Assembly: GCA_950295325.1 (NCBI GenBank)
Contig: OX485809.1
Coordinates: forward strand, 38,595,081-38,659,080
Length of the DNA stretch: 64,000 nt
Source of the DNA: Polytrichum commune
Taxonomy: Eukaryota > Streptophyta > Polytrichopsida > Polytrichales > Polytrichaceae
Direction of reading: 5' to 3'
This document shows positions 1 to 12,278 of this stretch, piece after piece. Position 1 is the first letter of the stretch. The number at the start of each line of letters is the position of its first letter. The notes under the pieces are model-generated. The model was not told where the DNA came from, ran no database searches, and was given only the letters and a program-made list of their open reading frames with translations. The translations under genes and the position numbers were made by a program.

Positions 1-1532
1 AGCCCTTGCAGGTGGTGGCTATGGCGCCGCCCAAGGCCTCCGGAAAGCCCAAGAAAGGTGCGTGCCTCTTGGGTTTTCTCTTTTCATGTCTTTCTGAGTG
101 AATTATGGGTTTTGCAGGGGTTTCGAGGTTTTTGGAGGTTTGCGATTATCAAGGATTGGAGGTTATTCTCTTCTAGGGGTTAGGTTTGGTTTGGAGCTTT
201 TCTTGGAGCGAATTGTAGATTTCTGGAGGTTTGTGATTAGTGGAGAATTTTGTACTACATAGTGGCCATTAGGTGGACCCAGCCGCGCGTCGGGTCGAAC
301 CGATGCCATTTCCTAACATAATTCTCCACCGGGAAGAGATCATGCACATCACCAAACAGCCTTGTAAGCAATCTGTTGGATTGGTTGTGACTTGGTGGAG
401 TGGGGTGTGGAGGTTTGCAGTGATAGGAATTGTGAAACTGGCTCTGGAGGCCGGTAAGGCCACTCCTGCGCCGCCTGTGGGTCCGGCTCTGGGTTCCAAG
501 GGTGTGAACATCATGGCATTTTGCAAGGAGTACAATGCCAAGACCGCAGACAAGCCCGGTTATGTTATTCCCGTGGAGATTACAGTTTTTGATGTAAGTG
601 GCGATTGAATTGTGGTCTCTTATATTCTTCATACGAGTGGGCAATTTTGCGTAACATGTATACCCATTGTCATTCTAGTCAGTTCATTAATAGAGCACAC
701 GTTTTTGAGCTACATGCATACTATACAGAGCACTGTGCAATAATAATATTATACTCAATGTACCTGCACTAAACCCTTGTGCTGCATTAAGTTGTTTGAT
801 GAGATTTGGTTTGTGCTTGAATAGGACAAGAGTTTCACATTTATTTTGAAGACACCACCAGCCTCCATTCTCCTTTTGAAGGCTGCAGGTAAATACTCCT
901 CTATTGTCATTTTATTCAGTAGACTTTCATTTTGTTTGCTTATACACATGAAGTACGGTCTCTGTGTGATTTGATTCCAATGTGAAGGTTGCGGATACAT
1001 TCCCTCTCTTTGTGGCACAAATTACTGGATTTTCAGTTATGGCAGATATTTCTGATAAAATACCCTGACCACATACCTCACAGAGCAAATGATCATTATT
1101 CATGCTGCACAATTAGCATGATGAATGTGTCAAACCAGGGTAAACGTTGCTTATACCATTGCAATCGCAAAGAGCTATCTAATTATGTTCAGTTATCTCC
1201 CCAGTTAATGTTGTCATCTGCTGATTCTCATGGGTTTGCACTCTCCTCGTTGCATTTTCTATTTACTTCTACTATATGTATGTATATCAGGTTTTTTTAC
1301 TAATCTCAAAGATCATTGTGCAGGAGCTGTGAAGGGGTCCACAAATCCACAGAGAGAGAAGGTGGGGAAAGTCACGATTGATCAGCTTAGACAAATTGCG
1401 CAAGAAAAGATGCCCGATTTGAACTGTACAACTATTGAGTCAGCCATGAGAATTGTAGCTGGAACTGCTGCAAACATGGGCATTGATGTGGATCCACCTT
1501 TGCTAGAAAAGAAACAGAAGGTATTGTTTTAG
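1..1532 (+). CDS. PRPL11: Plastid 50S ribosomal protein L11 (uL11c), 5' partial, four visible exons
   Basis: Stromal protein of the large plastid ribosomal subunit, forming the GTPase-associated stalk base with 23S rRNA. Exons are 1-57, 421-593, 825-888 and 1324-1532 (stop TAG 1530-1532), all with GT-AG introns and compatible phases. From Met at 21 the product has 160 residues and opens [12 protein letters not shown], the start of mature plastid L11; the frame stays open upstream (PLQVVA), so the transit peptide lies off the window. Hallmarks seen: [19 protein letters not shown] (exon 2), [12 protein letters not shown] (exon 3), and [20 protein letters not shown] (exon 4). The lysine- and proline-rich N-terminus and the C-terminal tail favour the plastid over the mitochondrial paralogue. 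Donors GTGCGT, GTAAGT and GTAAAT are all plausible. No frameshift or lost residue is visible, so the gene looks functional. Confidence 0.95.
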
Positions 1533-3742
1533 GTTCTTTAGGTCACTTTTAGGTTATCCGTTCCAGAATTTTAGATATAGGATTTAATCAATCTTTCTGA
1601 ATACTGCTTCATTTTTCTTCCTATCCATCCCTGTTTGCCATGGGATTCATTGTTGTTCATTTTAAGAAATGTTGATGAAACACGAAGAGCCCTCACGATG
1701 CTGACATTGGATTAGAAGAAAGAGTAATTTGGTACTCTCTATGTTTTCATAGGACAAAGACAATTGCATTTAATACAAAACCACCTTAAGAGTAGCAATT
1801 ATTGAAATCACGCTGTGCGTTTGATTTGTATAATAGGCGAATAGGACCAGAGAGCTCTTTGCTCCCTTCACACAACAAATCATTGGCCACAACCAAAGTC
1901 TGCAACCTAATCAAACGTTGTGATAAGTATCTGTTCTGTGTATAGCAAGACCCTGTGCAAATGAGTGGCCAATAACCATCAAAGCGTTAGTATGTTATCC
2001 AGTTGTGATGATTTTGTTCGCTTGATCTCCATGTTTCCCAACAAATCCACCTTCAAGGGCTACAGAATTTTACTTTCGATTATAAAGGTTCTGTTCAAGC
2101 TTGGCCAGAGTCCTGGCAACTTTAGATGCTTTGTCCTGGTGAGTTGCAATATTGGATAAGTGTAATTTGGTCCTCCCTAACCAAGTGCACACATATTAGG
2201 GCAGAACTGATTTGTGTCCTGCCAAGTATGGCCTGACTCTACATTAGGTGAAGAAAATGGAAGCTGACAGTAGCATGATACACAACCATGGCTTGCTTCT
2301 GGTGTGTAACGTGTTGATAATGCCATGATACTCGAGGTAAAATAACTTCAAAATGGTGGATTTCGATAAGTGGAAGATGTTAATCAGATGGAAGGAAGCG
2401 ATAAGAGCATGTATGCACTAGAGCACTTCACCCTGAGGGAAAGGTTCATTCTGGACCCAACACATTCTACAAGAAGTTACAGTCCACCAACCGATGAATA
2501 TTCAGAATATCGATTCGGCTGTCCTTCTGTGGTCAAGGTCCTGTGGGTGTGATTGGTGTGCTCAGCATTACAATAGTAAATCACATGTGTACATTGTGCA
2601 TAGGAAGTTCAATATCATGGCCTACAGATTGGGCACTTATTCCAAGTGTTCTCTCTTCTTTAATTTCTAGAAACTTAGGACCTAGAGCATATACTCCTCC
2701 AGGTGTGCATTTAAGTGGGCTGGATTCCTTGACATTGTCTCTGCAGACAGGTTCAAACTTTGCAACAAATTGCAACCACACATACAGGCAGACAACTCGC
2801 ACAAGGAATCCGGTACTGATCTAGTCCCATAAATACCTTCTAGGTTGTCATCGTCACAGGTGATGAGGATGATATGGAAAAGCATCTAGAAGTGTGGAAA
2901 CTAACTTGTGCATGCAGCCAGTAAGTGCTCCACCACAACCAAGTTAGGATGCATCCAGTGACGATCAATAACTATGGGTTGTGGTTCTTCTAGGTTATGC
3001 ATCGGCTCAAATCGGTGTTGTACACACGGCCCACCACCATGGCCATTCTATGTAACTTACTTCCAGCTTAACATCCCAGGCACTGACTTAGTAATGTTCC
3101 TCTCCCTCCGAATTCACACAAGTGTTACTACTTCAAGCATCGCAGCAAAGTGTACTACTTAAGTTACTTTCCTGCACAAAACTCAGTGGGGGTCCACTCC
3201 GCTAATACACATCGTTGTTGAGGTGGTCAACTCATCATCGGCAAGCAATAAAATTCCATTCTTCATCAAATTAGGTGTAGAAAAAGTATTGGAAAAAATC
3301 ACCATGTGGGTATTGAGTTGGGAGTGGTGAAGAAAGCTGTAGCTTGTGTGGTGGCCAAAAAACTAACTGCACTAACTGCACTAACTGCACAAGGGCGGCT
3401 TGAGTATAATTCATTGAGAGCAATAAATACAAAATTAGGAAAGAAAGCATTGCGTTGAGCTTACGTATTGGAGAGTGGAAACTCGTGTGGCAATGTGCCA
3501 TGCTCGATCGCCAGAGTAGGGTATCATTCTTACTAGATTAGGTCCTCAAATTTGAAAGAAAAGGCAGAAATCCTCAGGATGGTGGATGCGACGCCGGGCC
3601 TATCCTATTCAATATGGTACATTAAAGGGGAGGCTGGTGAGGGATGAGGGGCTGGAACCGGTCAAAACTACAGTTAAGTAATTCATCGAAACTAAAAAAC
3701 TTTAGCTCGGAATATGTGGGTTGATTCATTGATTGATTCTCG
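1533..3742. other. Intergenic between L11 and the convergent MATE gene
   Basis: This holds the 3' flanks of two convergent genes. Short open frames at 1965-3162 show no family resemblance and no coherent exon chain. A possible polyadenylation signal AATAAA lies near 3246. Apart from the 9-bp repeat at 3362 I see nothing supported. Confidence 0.5.
3362..3388. repeat. 9-bp tandem repeat, three perfect copies
   Basis: ACTAACTGC is repeated three times head to tail, followed by a partial AC. It lies in the 3' flank of the MATE gene. Confidence 0.9.
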
Positions 3743-5978
3743 TCACGTGACCTGACTGCCTCTTAAGGCACTCGACTTCCCAGTCACTGCCTCGCCATCA
3801 ACAAGGAGGCGAGCTTGCTCCTCCGCAATGGACACAATGGATTCCAAGTCAAGCTTACATAATCCTCCACCTTTGGTGCTGGTGGTGGTGTTGTTGCTGC
3901 AGGCGAGCATCCCAAGCTCTTCATCCCCATCCTCGTCATCGAAGAGGATTGGCACAACCTTGTGTCCAAGCTTACTCAATTCGCTGGAACTCGGACACTT
4001 CGAGTTAGCCCTGGCACACTCCGCAGCCCAGTCAATGCGAGATGTGATGAGCAGGATGCTGCAAGCACAGCATATCTGTGCAGCCAGCAAGCCATACCAG
4101 AGCCCTTGGAACCCAATTTTGAGCCAAAAGGCTGACACCACGGCAACCGGTGTGCCAACGATGTAGAAGGAGACAAACATGATCACAGCGGTGACGGTGG
4201 GGCGGGCACTCCCTCGCAGGATACCGCAGCCTGCTGTCTGTGGGCAGTTACCAAGCTCGCAGATGCCAATTAGTGGTAGAACAGCCGCTGTTAATGCAAG
4301 CACACTTGCATCCGAGGTGTACAAAGTTCCCCACTGGTGACGAAAGACGATGGTCCACACCACGCTTACAATCCCCACCGCGAAAGCACAACCCATGGAT
4401 ACAACACTGGCGGTTCGTGCCCGCTCTGGGCGATTCGCACCGAGCTCGTTACCCACGCGAGTTGACACCGAGGAGCCTAGTGACATGGGGATGGTGTACA
4501 TCAGCGAGGTTGTCTGGATCAAAATTGCGGTGGCTGCAACTGCGACTTGGGGATTGGGGAGGTAACCAGCTAGAATGGTCATAATCTCATACCACCACCA
4601 CTCGAGGCAGATCTGCAGGCAGCTTGGGAGTGCAAGGGTTAGCACTGGCCACCACTCACACAGACATGCTAGCGAAGGGTTAACCCATGTGTTCTTGAAC
4701 CTCCCCGAACACATCACATACAGAAGCATGAACGCCACCACATTGAAGTTGGTCATGGCGGCCGCAACTGCCACTCCCGGCACTCCCAGTTTGAATCCAA
4801 AGGCTAGCAAGAGGGTTAGTGGGATGTGGAGCAAAACACCAAGAGCGGAGCACCACATCATCGGCGCTGTCAGACCTTGACACCTGAAATAGTTTCGCAG
4901 CGGTTGCAGCAAACTGTTAGCCAGGAGGTCTGGGAGCGAGTACCAGCAGTAGATGCTGGCCACTGATGTGATTTCTGCGTTTTGGCCGAGAAAGAGCATG
5001 AGGGGCTCCATGTTAGCCCACAGCAAGCTGATGGGTATGCATGCGACAAGAAGGATGAGCACCGTGCGTTGTAACGTCAGCCCCACCGTTTGCCAATTCT
5101 TCGATCCGTAAGCTTGCCCGCAGATTGGGTCCATTCCGGAGGCCAGACCATAGAGCACCGAGTAGCCGGTGATGTTTGTGAAACCGATTGATAGAGCGCC
5201 TCCCGCCAAGCTCGCGCCACCCAACCGCCCCAGGCATAGCACAGACACCATCAATCTGGAGTAGGCAATTCCGTTGGCAACCGCCAGAGGTAGCGCAATC
5301 TTCATGAGCTCCATGAGCTCTTCCACAATCTGCACATCGACAAGTTGCACTAATATGTTTAATGAAACTCCAGCATTCCCAATAACCACTAAATTCAATT
5401 ACGGTGATTCAGAGCTCTCTCTCACACACACACGTACACACACTGGCGGATCAACACAAACAGAAAATTTAAACCTGGTGTGGTTGTTCGCAGAGGATTA
5501 TTCATCGAAGTGGAGGTACCGTCAAAGACTAATGAGAATTTTTATTCTACATATTCGATGAGGGTAGACAAAACTCTGTCTCACACGCACTGGAAGATCA
5601 ATACGAATACATGTTTACGCTTGGTGTGGTTGACGCCAGGAGATTATTCATCGAACTTGAGGTACCGTTTAAGAGGTACTCATTCGTTGAGATTCGTTGA
5701 GGGTAGACCAATGGAAAACTGCAGATTGCAAAGTTGGCTGAATCCAAGTTTTAGAGGGAACCATCACTGTTGGTCGTTCTACTTTGTTTTCAAAATGATA
5801 AAAAAACTGATAGTGCTTGCTTACGCATGCTAAGGTCTCAAGTAGCCAGCGAGGAACAACGAGGCGTTACCTGACAAGGAGAAGGCCACGATTGAATTTG
5901 AGCCTCTCGGGGGTCAATGTCGGATTCATCGTCCGATGACGACGACGGGGGCACCTGCAGGGTAATGGCAATACACAT
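3743..5978 (-). CDS. MATE-family transporter, DETOXIFICATION 48-51-like, two exons
   Basis: Multi-pass membrane antiporter that exports organic compounds in exchange for H+ or Na+; members of this plant clade sit in the plasma membrane or endomembranes. Exon 1 is 5978-5871 (36 codons, starting MCIAITLQVPPSSSSDDESD). Intron 5870-5330 has donor GTAACG and acceptor TGTGCAG. Exon 2 is 5329-3743. The product has 564 residues, normal for the family. Motifs in exon 2: IALPLAVANGIAYSR in TM1, GGALSIGFTNITGYS, the GQAYGSKN signature, LLQPLRNYFR, GSSVSTRVGNELGAN, and CGILRGSARP, followed by a hydrophilic C-tail with an acidic DDEDGDEE patch. The start was chosen because the Ser/Asp-rich N-terminus and MC opening match DTX48-51. 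An open frame beginning at 5398 simply reads 69 nt of intron. No damage is visible. The substrate cannot be told from sequence. Confidence 0.92.
5416..5708. repeat. Imperfect tandem duplication (~146-bp period) inside the MATE intron
   Basis: Two copies, about 5416-5560 and 5562-5708. Shared blocks include CACTGG.GATCAA, TGGTGTGGTTG, GATTATTCATCGAA, GAGGTACCGT and GAGGGTAGAC, offset by 139-147 nt. The duplication makes up about half of the intron and does not touch the splice sites. Confidence 0.8.
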
Positions 5979-7674
5979 CTTGCTCCCTCGCTAAATCTTT
6001 GGTCACAGACAATCCAACACCAGGCCTGAACTCGAATAGATTGCGATGAATGCCAGCTGGGTCCAAGGAGGACCACACGCACAACAAAACACCGTGAGGG
6101 GTTAGCTGGATAGCCTGTGGCTCGAAATTCGTGTTGCAACTTGGATCACGAGCATGAGCTTCGAGCTCAGAGATGGAAGTGGTAACACAAATACACGAGT
6201 TTAGCAATCTCAGTGAGGTGAAGATTGCACAAAACACCTCTCCTCTGATGCATAAGACATGGCAGCAAAGTGAACAACACTTTCCCACAAATTCCCCAAA
6301 AACCACACAACCCAGAACGGCTCACAAGCTGAAACCGAAAAATCTGGACTCACTGGCCACCAGGAAAACAGCAAAGAGAGATGCAGAGAGCTCGGAGGGA
6401 TAATAAGGGGAGCTTCCTATAAGAGCAGCAAAGACACACACACACACACACACACACATAAAAAGAAAGGTTTACACAGACAGAGGCAAAGACGAAGACA
6501 GAGAGTGATAAAACAGATGATGGCGTGAAATCAAGGCTATTAAGTTAGTTGAGGTGAAAGATGGGATTTCGGAAGGACTAGAGAGGATGTGCAGAAGAAA
6601 TCCAAGCCGCCGCAATTCATGACAAACCAACACAGGGGCTTAGCCTGCGATTGGAAGCCGCCCTCATAAATGCTCCAGCTATTTCTACCCATTAACTTAA
6701 GGAATATCCTCGCGAGTCACTTCAATACACATCACAGTCCACCATCCTCCATGCACCACCTCCACTGTCTCACTCTCACTCCCCTCCTCTTGGTGCAATC
6801 CTAAAACACTTTATATTCTTAAACTCCACCCCCCACTCTAGTACTTAGTATAACTCACAACCACAAAGTCTAGTCATAGTCTATAACCACAAAGTTGCAC
6901 AAACCTATATAACTGCCTACTTTGTAGTCTAAAGTTACCAGACCTGCCTGCCAGGAGACAATGTTTCCCTCCCTCTTCAAATTCAATCTAACTTAACTGG
7001 ACGCGATCGGTTTGTGGCATCGTAAAAGATAATCCAAATCCTTGTTTTGAGATTAACCAGATCCCATGACCAGCTTGTCCCTACTAGAAACGTCTGCAAC
7101 TGAGACGCGGCCTGATCTCGTGGCGATTCGCTTTGAAGATTACAGTGTAAGTTAGTAAAATTTGTAGGGCAGAGTTGAGTTAAGTTGCTGCATATGCTCG
7201 TTTCTGTAAGCTATGTGGAGAAGATCAGATTCTGGTTGTAATTGGACTTCCCAATTGACACGGGAGTGCAAAGAGTAAATTTTTTGAGGGGTGAGGTGCT
7301 GGTGCTAGGACTGAGAGCTCGTTGCATGGAGTTCGTTTTACAGTGAAAAGTAAATTATGATGGGGAGAGTCATGCAGGGCATCTTTGGTTCAGTTTTACC
7401 TGCAGTAAGACTTGATTACGCAAGAAGCTGTGAAATAAGAGGAAAAACATTCCAAGGATGTTGAGATGAACACTGCTGGAATGTAGTATCTATTGTGATG
7501 TTGAGATCCTAATAGATACAACAACTCAATAGCTGTTAAGCTAAGAGGCTCTTAAACAAACACTTGTTCTCTCGGCACCCATTTCTCGAAGGATATAAAA
7601 GGCGCAATTAGTGCAAGACGATTAGCAAATCCAAGTAGCGCCTGTAGCCACTTTCCTCACGATTCTTGAAGTTC
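5979..7674. other. MATE upstream region and intergenic DNA
   Basis: This is the 5' flank of the minus-strand MATE gene. It contains a CA microsatellite (6434-6458) and a purine-rich stretch up to about 6600 that may be 5' leader. I see no clear TATA box whose position could be tied to a start site, and no further gene. Confidence 0.4.
6434..6458. repeat. (CA)n microsatellite
   Basis: Twelve uninterrupted CA units lie about 460 bp upstream of the MATE start codon. Confidence 0.95.
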
Positions 7675-8170
7675 GTATGAGTATCCTATTCATGAATCAT
7701 TGTCAAAGTGAAAGATTCTCCAAGTTATTAAATGATCATATAGGCCCCCACCAATTAAGTTGATTATTGCAACTAGAATGTTTAACAAATTTCGAGCACA
7801 TAGTCCAATCTTTTTTTAACACGTGTCTTTTTGGTGTCCGCTCTTAGATCCACGTCCAACAATTCATCATGCAAGCATTGGTGTCCGTTTACAACGAGGC
7901 ACCGAATCAAACACATCTAAGGTAGATGTGCCTACCTAATGCAGTGTCTCATCCTAAATGGACACCTATATTTGAGTGGTGTATGGTTACGTGTGAGTCC
8001 AAGCATAGTCACTGAAAAAGACACATATTGAAAAAGAGATTGGAACCCGTGCCCAAAAATTGTTAAACATTCCAGTCACAATAGTCACCATAGTTAGTGG
8101 GGACCTATATGACCATTTACCAACTCAAAAGAATCTTCACTTCGACAACAAATAAAATACTCACATGAGC
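7675..8170. mobile_element. Foldback element with ~130-150-bp inverted arms
   Basis: The left arm (about 7690-7832) and the reverse complement of the right arm (about 8014-8150) match imperfectly over their length. Shared blocks are GTCAAAGTGAAGATTCT, ATGATCATATAGG, GAATGTTTAACAA, GTCCAATCT and GTGTCTTTTT. The ~180-bp centre has no coding capacity. Fragments of the same family recur at 29990-30070 and 30716-30870. No clear target duplication was found, so the exact ends are uncertain. Confidence 0.65.
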
Positions 8171-8360
8171 TCTGAAAATCATGAACAAAAATGGTTAAGT
8201 GCACAATTCAAATTTGCTAATCATCTCACAGTAATTTTTAATCTCAAGTCCTACGAGAGGTCGGTACAGAGAGAGAGAAAAGTAGTGTTCATCTAAGGCC
8301 CGACCCTTGCATTGCACCTTTACATTGTAAAGAAGAAGGGTGGTTGCCTGAATGTAACAT

Positions 8361-8581
8361 ACCAGGGCTCGGGGAGAACTGACAGTTACAGATGATATAA
8401 CCTGTTGAAGTGGGAGACTTCAGGAGAATTACCGATCATTTTAGAGAAATCTATACAAGAATATACCTCAAATGCATAAAGCAAAAACCGGAAGATGTCA
8501 ACATGCACCCGGCTGGATTTAGAATCACATGGATCTTGACCGACTAACTATATATGCCCAAAAACTTCCCGGGCACTACTG
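8361..8581 (+). repeat. Repeat family B copy (GGGAGAACC ... ACTTCCCGGGCACT)
   Basis: About 220 bp. It begins near CTCGGGGAGAACTGAC, passes through ACTTCAGGAGAATTACCG and GAAGATGTCAACATG, and ends at CCCAAAAACTTCCCGGGCAC. Other copies: 20331-20525, 21091-21265, 21280-21465 (+), 23565-23755 and 50222-50460 (-). There are no coding frames; it is a non-autonomous dispersed repeat of unknown class. Confidence 0.65.
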
Positions 8582-11500
8582 TAACATACTTTATGCATTC
8601 TGACTTGATGTGAAGCCCATGAACTGAGATCGATGGGTGGGGACGCTTTTGTTCAGAGAATGTGCAGAAGAACATTTTAAAGTTCAGATAGCAGCAAGTT
8701 TGCATGTCCATGTCAAACTTGCAGGACGTCCCGTCCAATCCTGGCCTACTTAAATTCACGTCATGGAATCTCACTCACTCACTCACTTGCTTGCTCGTCC
8801 CGATCATCACCATCATTGTGTAACTAATTAGACTAATAATTAAGGGGATGGTAATTTAATTATAATCACTCAACCCTACACTACACTACACTGCATGGCG
8901 CTCAATCGCTCGCCCTTTCTCGATCGGTACTTATCCTAAGCTGATCGAAAAGTGAGTTAAAATATCTTCTTGTCACTGAGTCGACCCCGACCTTTTCCGG
9001 CAGTGCTTCAAGGCTTGCGAGTTTCAAGGCGTGTGGAGGCAGCCACCCATTGGTCGAGTGATCCACATTGAGTCCATGTTTGCTTGTGGAGACATCACAA
9101 ACGCAATTAATAAGGGTACGTAACTTCACGTAGAGTCAAGTTATAATCGTAGGCAATAAGTACACGAAATATATTGTAGTTGTTGTTAGTGTCACGAATC
9201 CCAAGTGTCCAAGGAACGGGGAGAACCAACCGCTACACTTTTTGCCTACCATTAGTGTGCGTTACTATTTGGAGAGTTACACGTTGCCATGTATGAACTT
9301 TGATTAAGAATATCGTTTTTTATCCCAAGTAATCTAAGTAGCTACAATGCACACTGAAGGAGATGATCGATATAACTTAGTTGGTAAAAAACGACAATAT
9401 TTGTAAACTTATTCATGTGAAACGTTTTTCAAAAAGTTACACAATGACATAAAATAACCCACATGACACTAAATATGGTATTTAGTGTCTGGTCTTGAAC
9501 CCACACCTTACCGCACATCGTCAAAGAATAGGTGTTCATTTAAAATAGGTGGTGGAATTAGACCCGCTTACCTTATCATTCCCATAGTTGATCAAAGTCA
9601 TCAAAACAACCTTGTAGTCATTTGTCCATCATTCGTATTTCATGCATAGATTTTGAGCTATTCTAGAAAGGTATTTGTCTTGGTAACATAGTCGAATAGG
9701 GTGTAGGATTTGTAGCTAGCTCATTGTTTTAGAACAACCATCTTCTTTTTCAATCGATCATCTAATGCTAGGTGTTGGGATATTCGACTTTGGGATCTCC
9801 TTAAGTCAAAGAGTCGTTGCATCTCCCAAAATAATACGTGAATAGGTGCTAATTGTTTGTCAACATTAGCACAAATACCCAATCGAGACCTGGCCGAGGT
9901 TCAAGAGTGGACCTCCATTGTCCATTCATGTTCCCCAAAAGAAGGTGTTTAGGTACTCACCCGTTCATCCACAAACTTAAACTAATCGGTTAGCCACGGG
10001 ATGTAAGCTCCACCGCAATCTAGGAAAATGCAATACATCAACAATGCATGAGCCTTCAAAGCATCAAATCCACACCACTTGGGAGAGGAGGTCTAAAAAG
10101 CCCAATCCACTTTGGCTATGTTAGCATGAGAGGATGCTCAATCCTCACACCCTTCCAACACTTATTTAACCATTTCCGGTACTCGAGGCTTTACAACCCT
10201 CCTTGGATTGAGCCTCAAGTTTCTTTGTTTTTTTTTTTTTTTTGGGGGGGGGGGAGAGAAGCACATGCCTTATACTATATATTGGAATTTAAACCCCGAA
10301 GTTAAAGCTAGCTTGCTCTCCACCATTGTTGCGTGAAGATATCAGTTAGGACCACATGCACAAAGGAATCGGGTTCAAGGTGATGATCCAAAAACCTATG
10401 GTATGTGCAAGAATAAATGGTAGCTCTACTACCATCACATGAGTCCTAGGCAATCGTCTTACATTGGCGAAGAGACAATGCAAATCTACAACTATGAGAA
10501 ATTAATATATTTCCTAGAACATTGACGCGAGATAATTGCCTAGAACTCGTATGCTTGTAGTGAGACTCAGAGTCTCTTAAAGTCTACCTACGCAACTAGT
10601 ATCTTGAGATAACCACTCCATATGTACCATGCCTAACCTTGAGCATCGGAATTGTGGAAAGAAATGTAAAAAAAGAAAAAGAAAAAAACAACACAAAAAG
10701 TACCGGCATGAAGATGGTCTACTTGTCTTCAGGGTGGACCCAAACTAGAAAAACAAAAACTCATATTACCAAGGTTAAGGTGGGTCATGCTAACCTCAAG
10801 GCTTAGTTGTGGCTAACTAGCACAAAACAAAACAAAGCAAAACATAATCTTGTGCATATGACATCTCGTATGGTTATCAATATGGGGAGTGCACCTTCAC
10901 TAACTATATTGTAGCACATGGGTGCACATAAGGGGTGTTATTAACACTATATGTTACATGGCATACATAGGGCTTCAATATTCTATATCATGGCAATGCA
11001 TATGTATTTTGCCCCATGGAAAATGGAACATAGCTGCAAATTTACATGACTAACATACACAAACAGAAGATTGGAAGAAGTTAGGTAGGGTTTAGATAGT
11101 GAAATTTACTAACTTTTTATCATCTTTTCTCCATTATGTGGATTGGTGATCTTGTTTGGGGGGTGGACTCTTCAATGGAAACCTAAATGACGTGTGTGGG
11201 TTGCTATGAAATTAAACCCCCTATATACGAGAAGTTTATAGAGAAATACTAATGTATACATACTAATGGCATGCTAGAAAATGGACTTGTGTATTTACAC
11301 TAAGTTTTTCAATGTTTGCTCTCTAATGAGAATGTTCATCCATAGCATGTAACTCAACGATTGCATCAAACAAATAAAGACAAGAGCACGATAACTTAGC
11401 CACAATCCGAAGAACAAAACTCAAGTGAGCCCATGAGCACTCCAAGACCCTTTAGATTGTCCTATAAATGAAAAATGCGAACCCTAACAAGAATGGACAA

Positions 11501-12278
11501 AGGAGTCATTAAGGACTATCACCATATGACAACAATTAATGAAAAATGTGAATCAGTGTAAGTTAACACATCCACTATCAGACTTTTCTTTAAACCTTAG
11601 GACCCCAATTTTTACATCTACCTTTACTTCATGATTATTAATAGCCTTTTATATGTTTACACTAGAGAAAATTAATACCTCTCCCTTATGTATACTATGT
11701 CCACTAATGCCTCAAATAATACCCCTTCGTACACTTAAGTTAGTTCATACATGATATGAAGAGTCCAACCCCCAAGTGATCTTGTGCCAAATGTCAAGTG
11801 GTATGTTGCGGACTCATCATTCTAAAAAAACAAAACAAAACAAATTATGGCAGATTTGAAAATGATAGTTGCATTGGCTTAAATGACGACTATGGCAAGA
11901 GATGTTGTATTTGAGTAAATCTAGACATATTTGCAAAATCTAGACTTTTTGGTCGCTCCAATTCCATCATAGAATCCTATGATACTTTGATATACCTAAA
12001 TTTTATGGAAGATGTTTGTGTCCTTTGTGATTACTTGAAGTTTATGCTATTAAATACAATAAAGAAAATAATAAGATTTTTATGTGTTTTGTGGATGGAT
12101 ATATAGATAGATATATATAGATATAGCTAACTTTTCAAAACTTTTACAAAGTTTGAACTTCCTCTTTTCAGAGGCCAAATCCTTCAATTTCTTCCTCTTG
12201 GTAATACAAGGGTGGGTGGGTGGGAACATCCACAAGACTCTCTCTATATGTTTCTTGCATTTTTCCTATTTGATAGTA
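8582..12278. other. AT-rich intergenic DNA without a recognisable gene
   Basis: It holds short fragments of a repeat carrying ACACTAAATAT...ATTTAGTGT (around 9460-9485), a GGGGAGAACC piece near 9218, and a T16-G11 tract at 10228-10254. Open frames here are short and unlike known proteins. Confidence 0.5.
10228..10254. repeat. T16-G11 homopolymer junction
   Basis: A run of 16 T is followed directly by 11 G. It is the first of a dozen G/C homopolymers of 10 or more bases in the window. Confidence 0.9.

Noticed and set aside
3828-4880. Plus-strand open frames of 71-114 codons
   Set aside because: They are shadows of the GC-richer MATE coding strand.
5330-5398. MATE start codon at 5398
   Set aside because: The first 23 residues do not resemble the family; a TGTGCAG acceptor at 5330 and a well-matching upstream exon explain them as intron.
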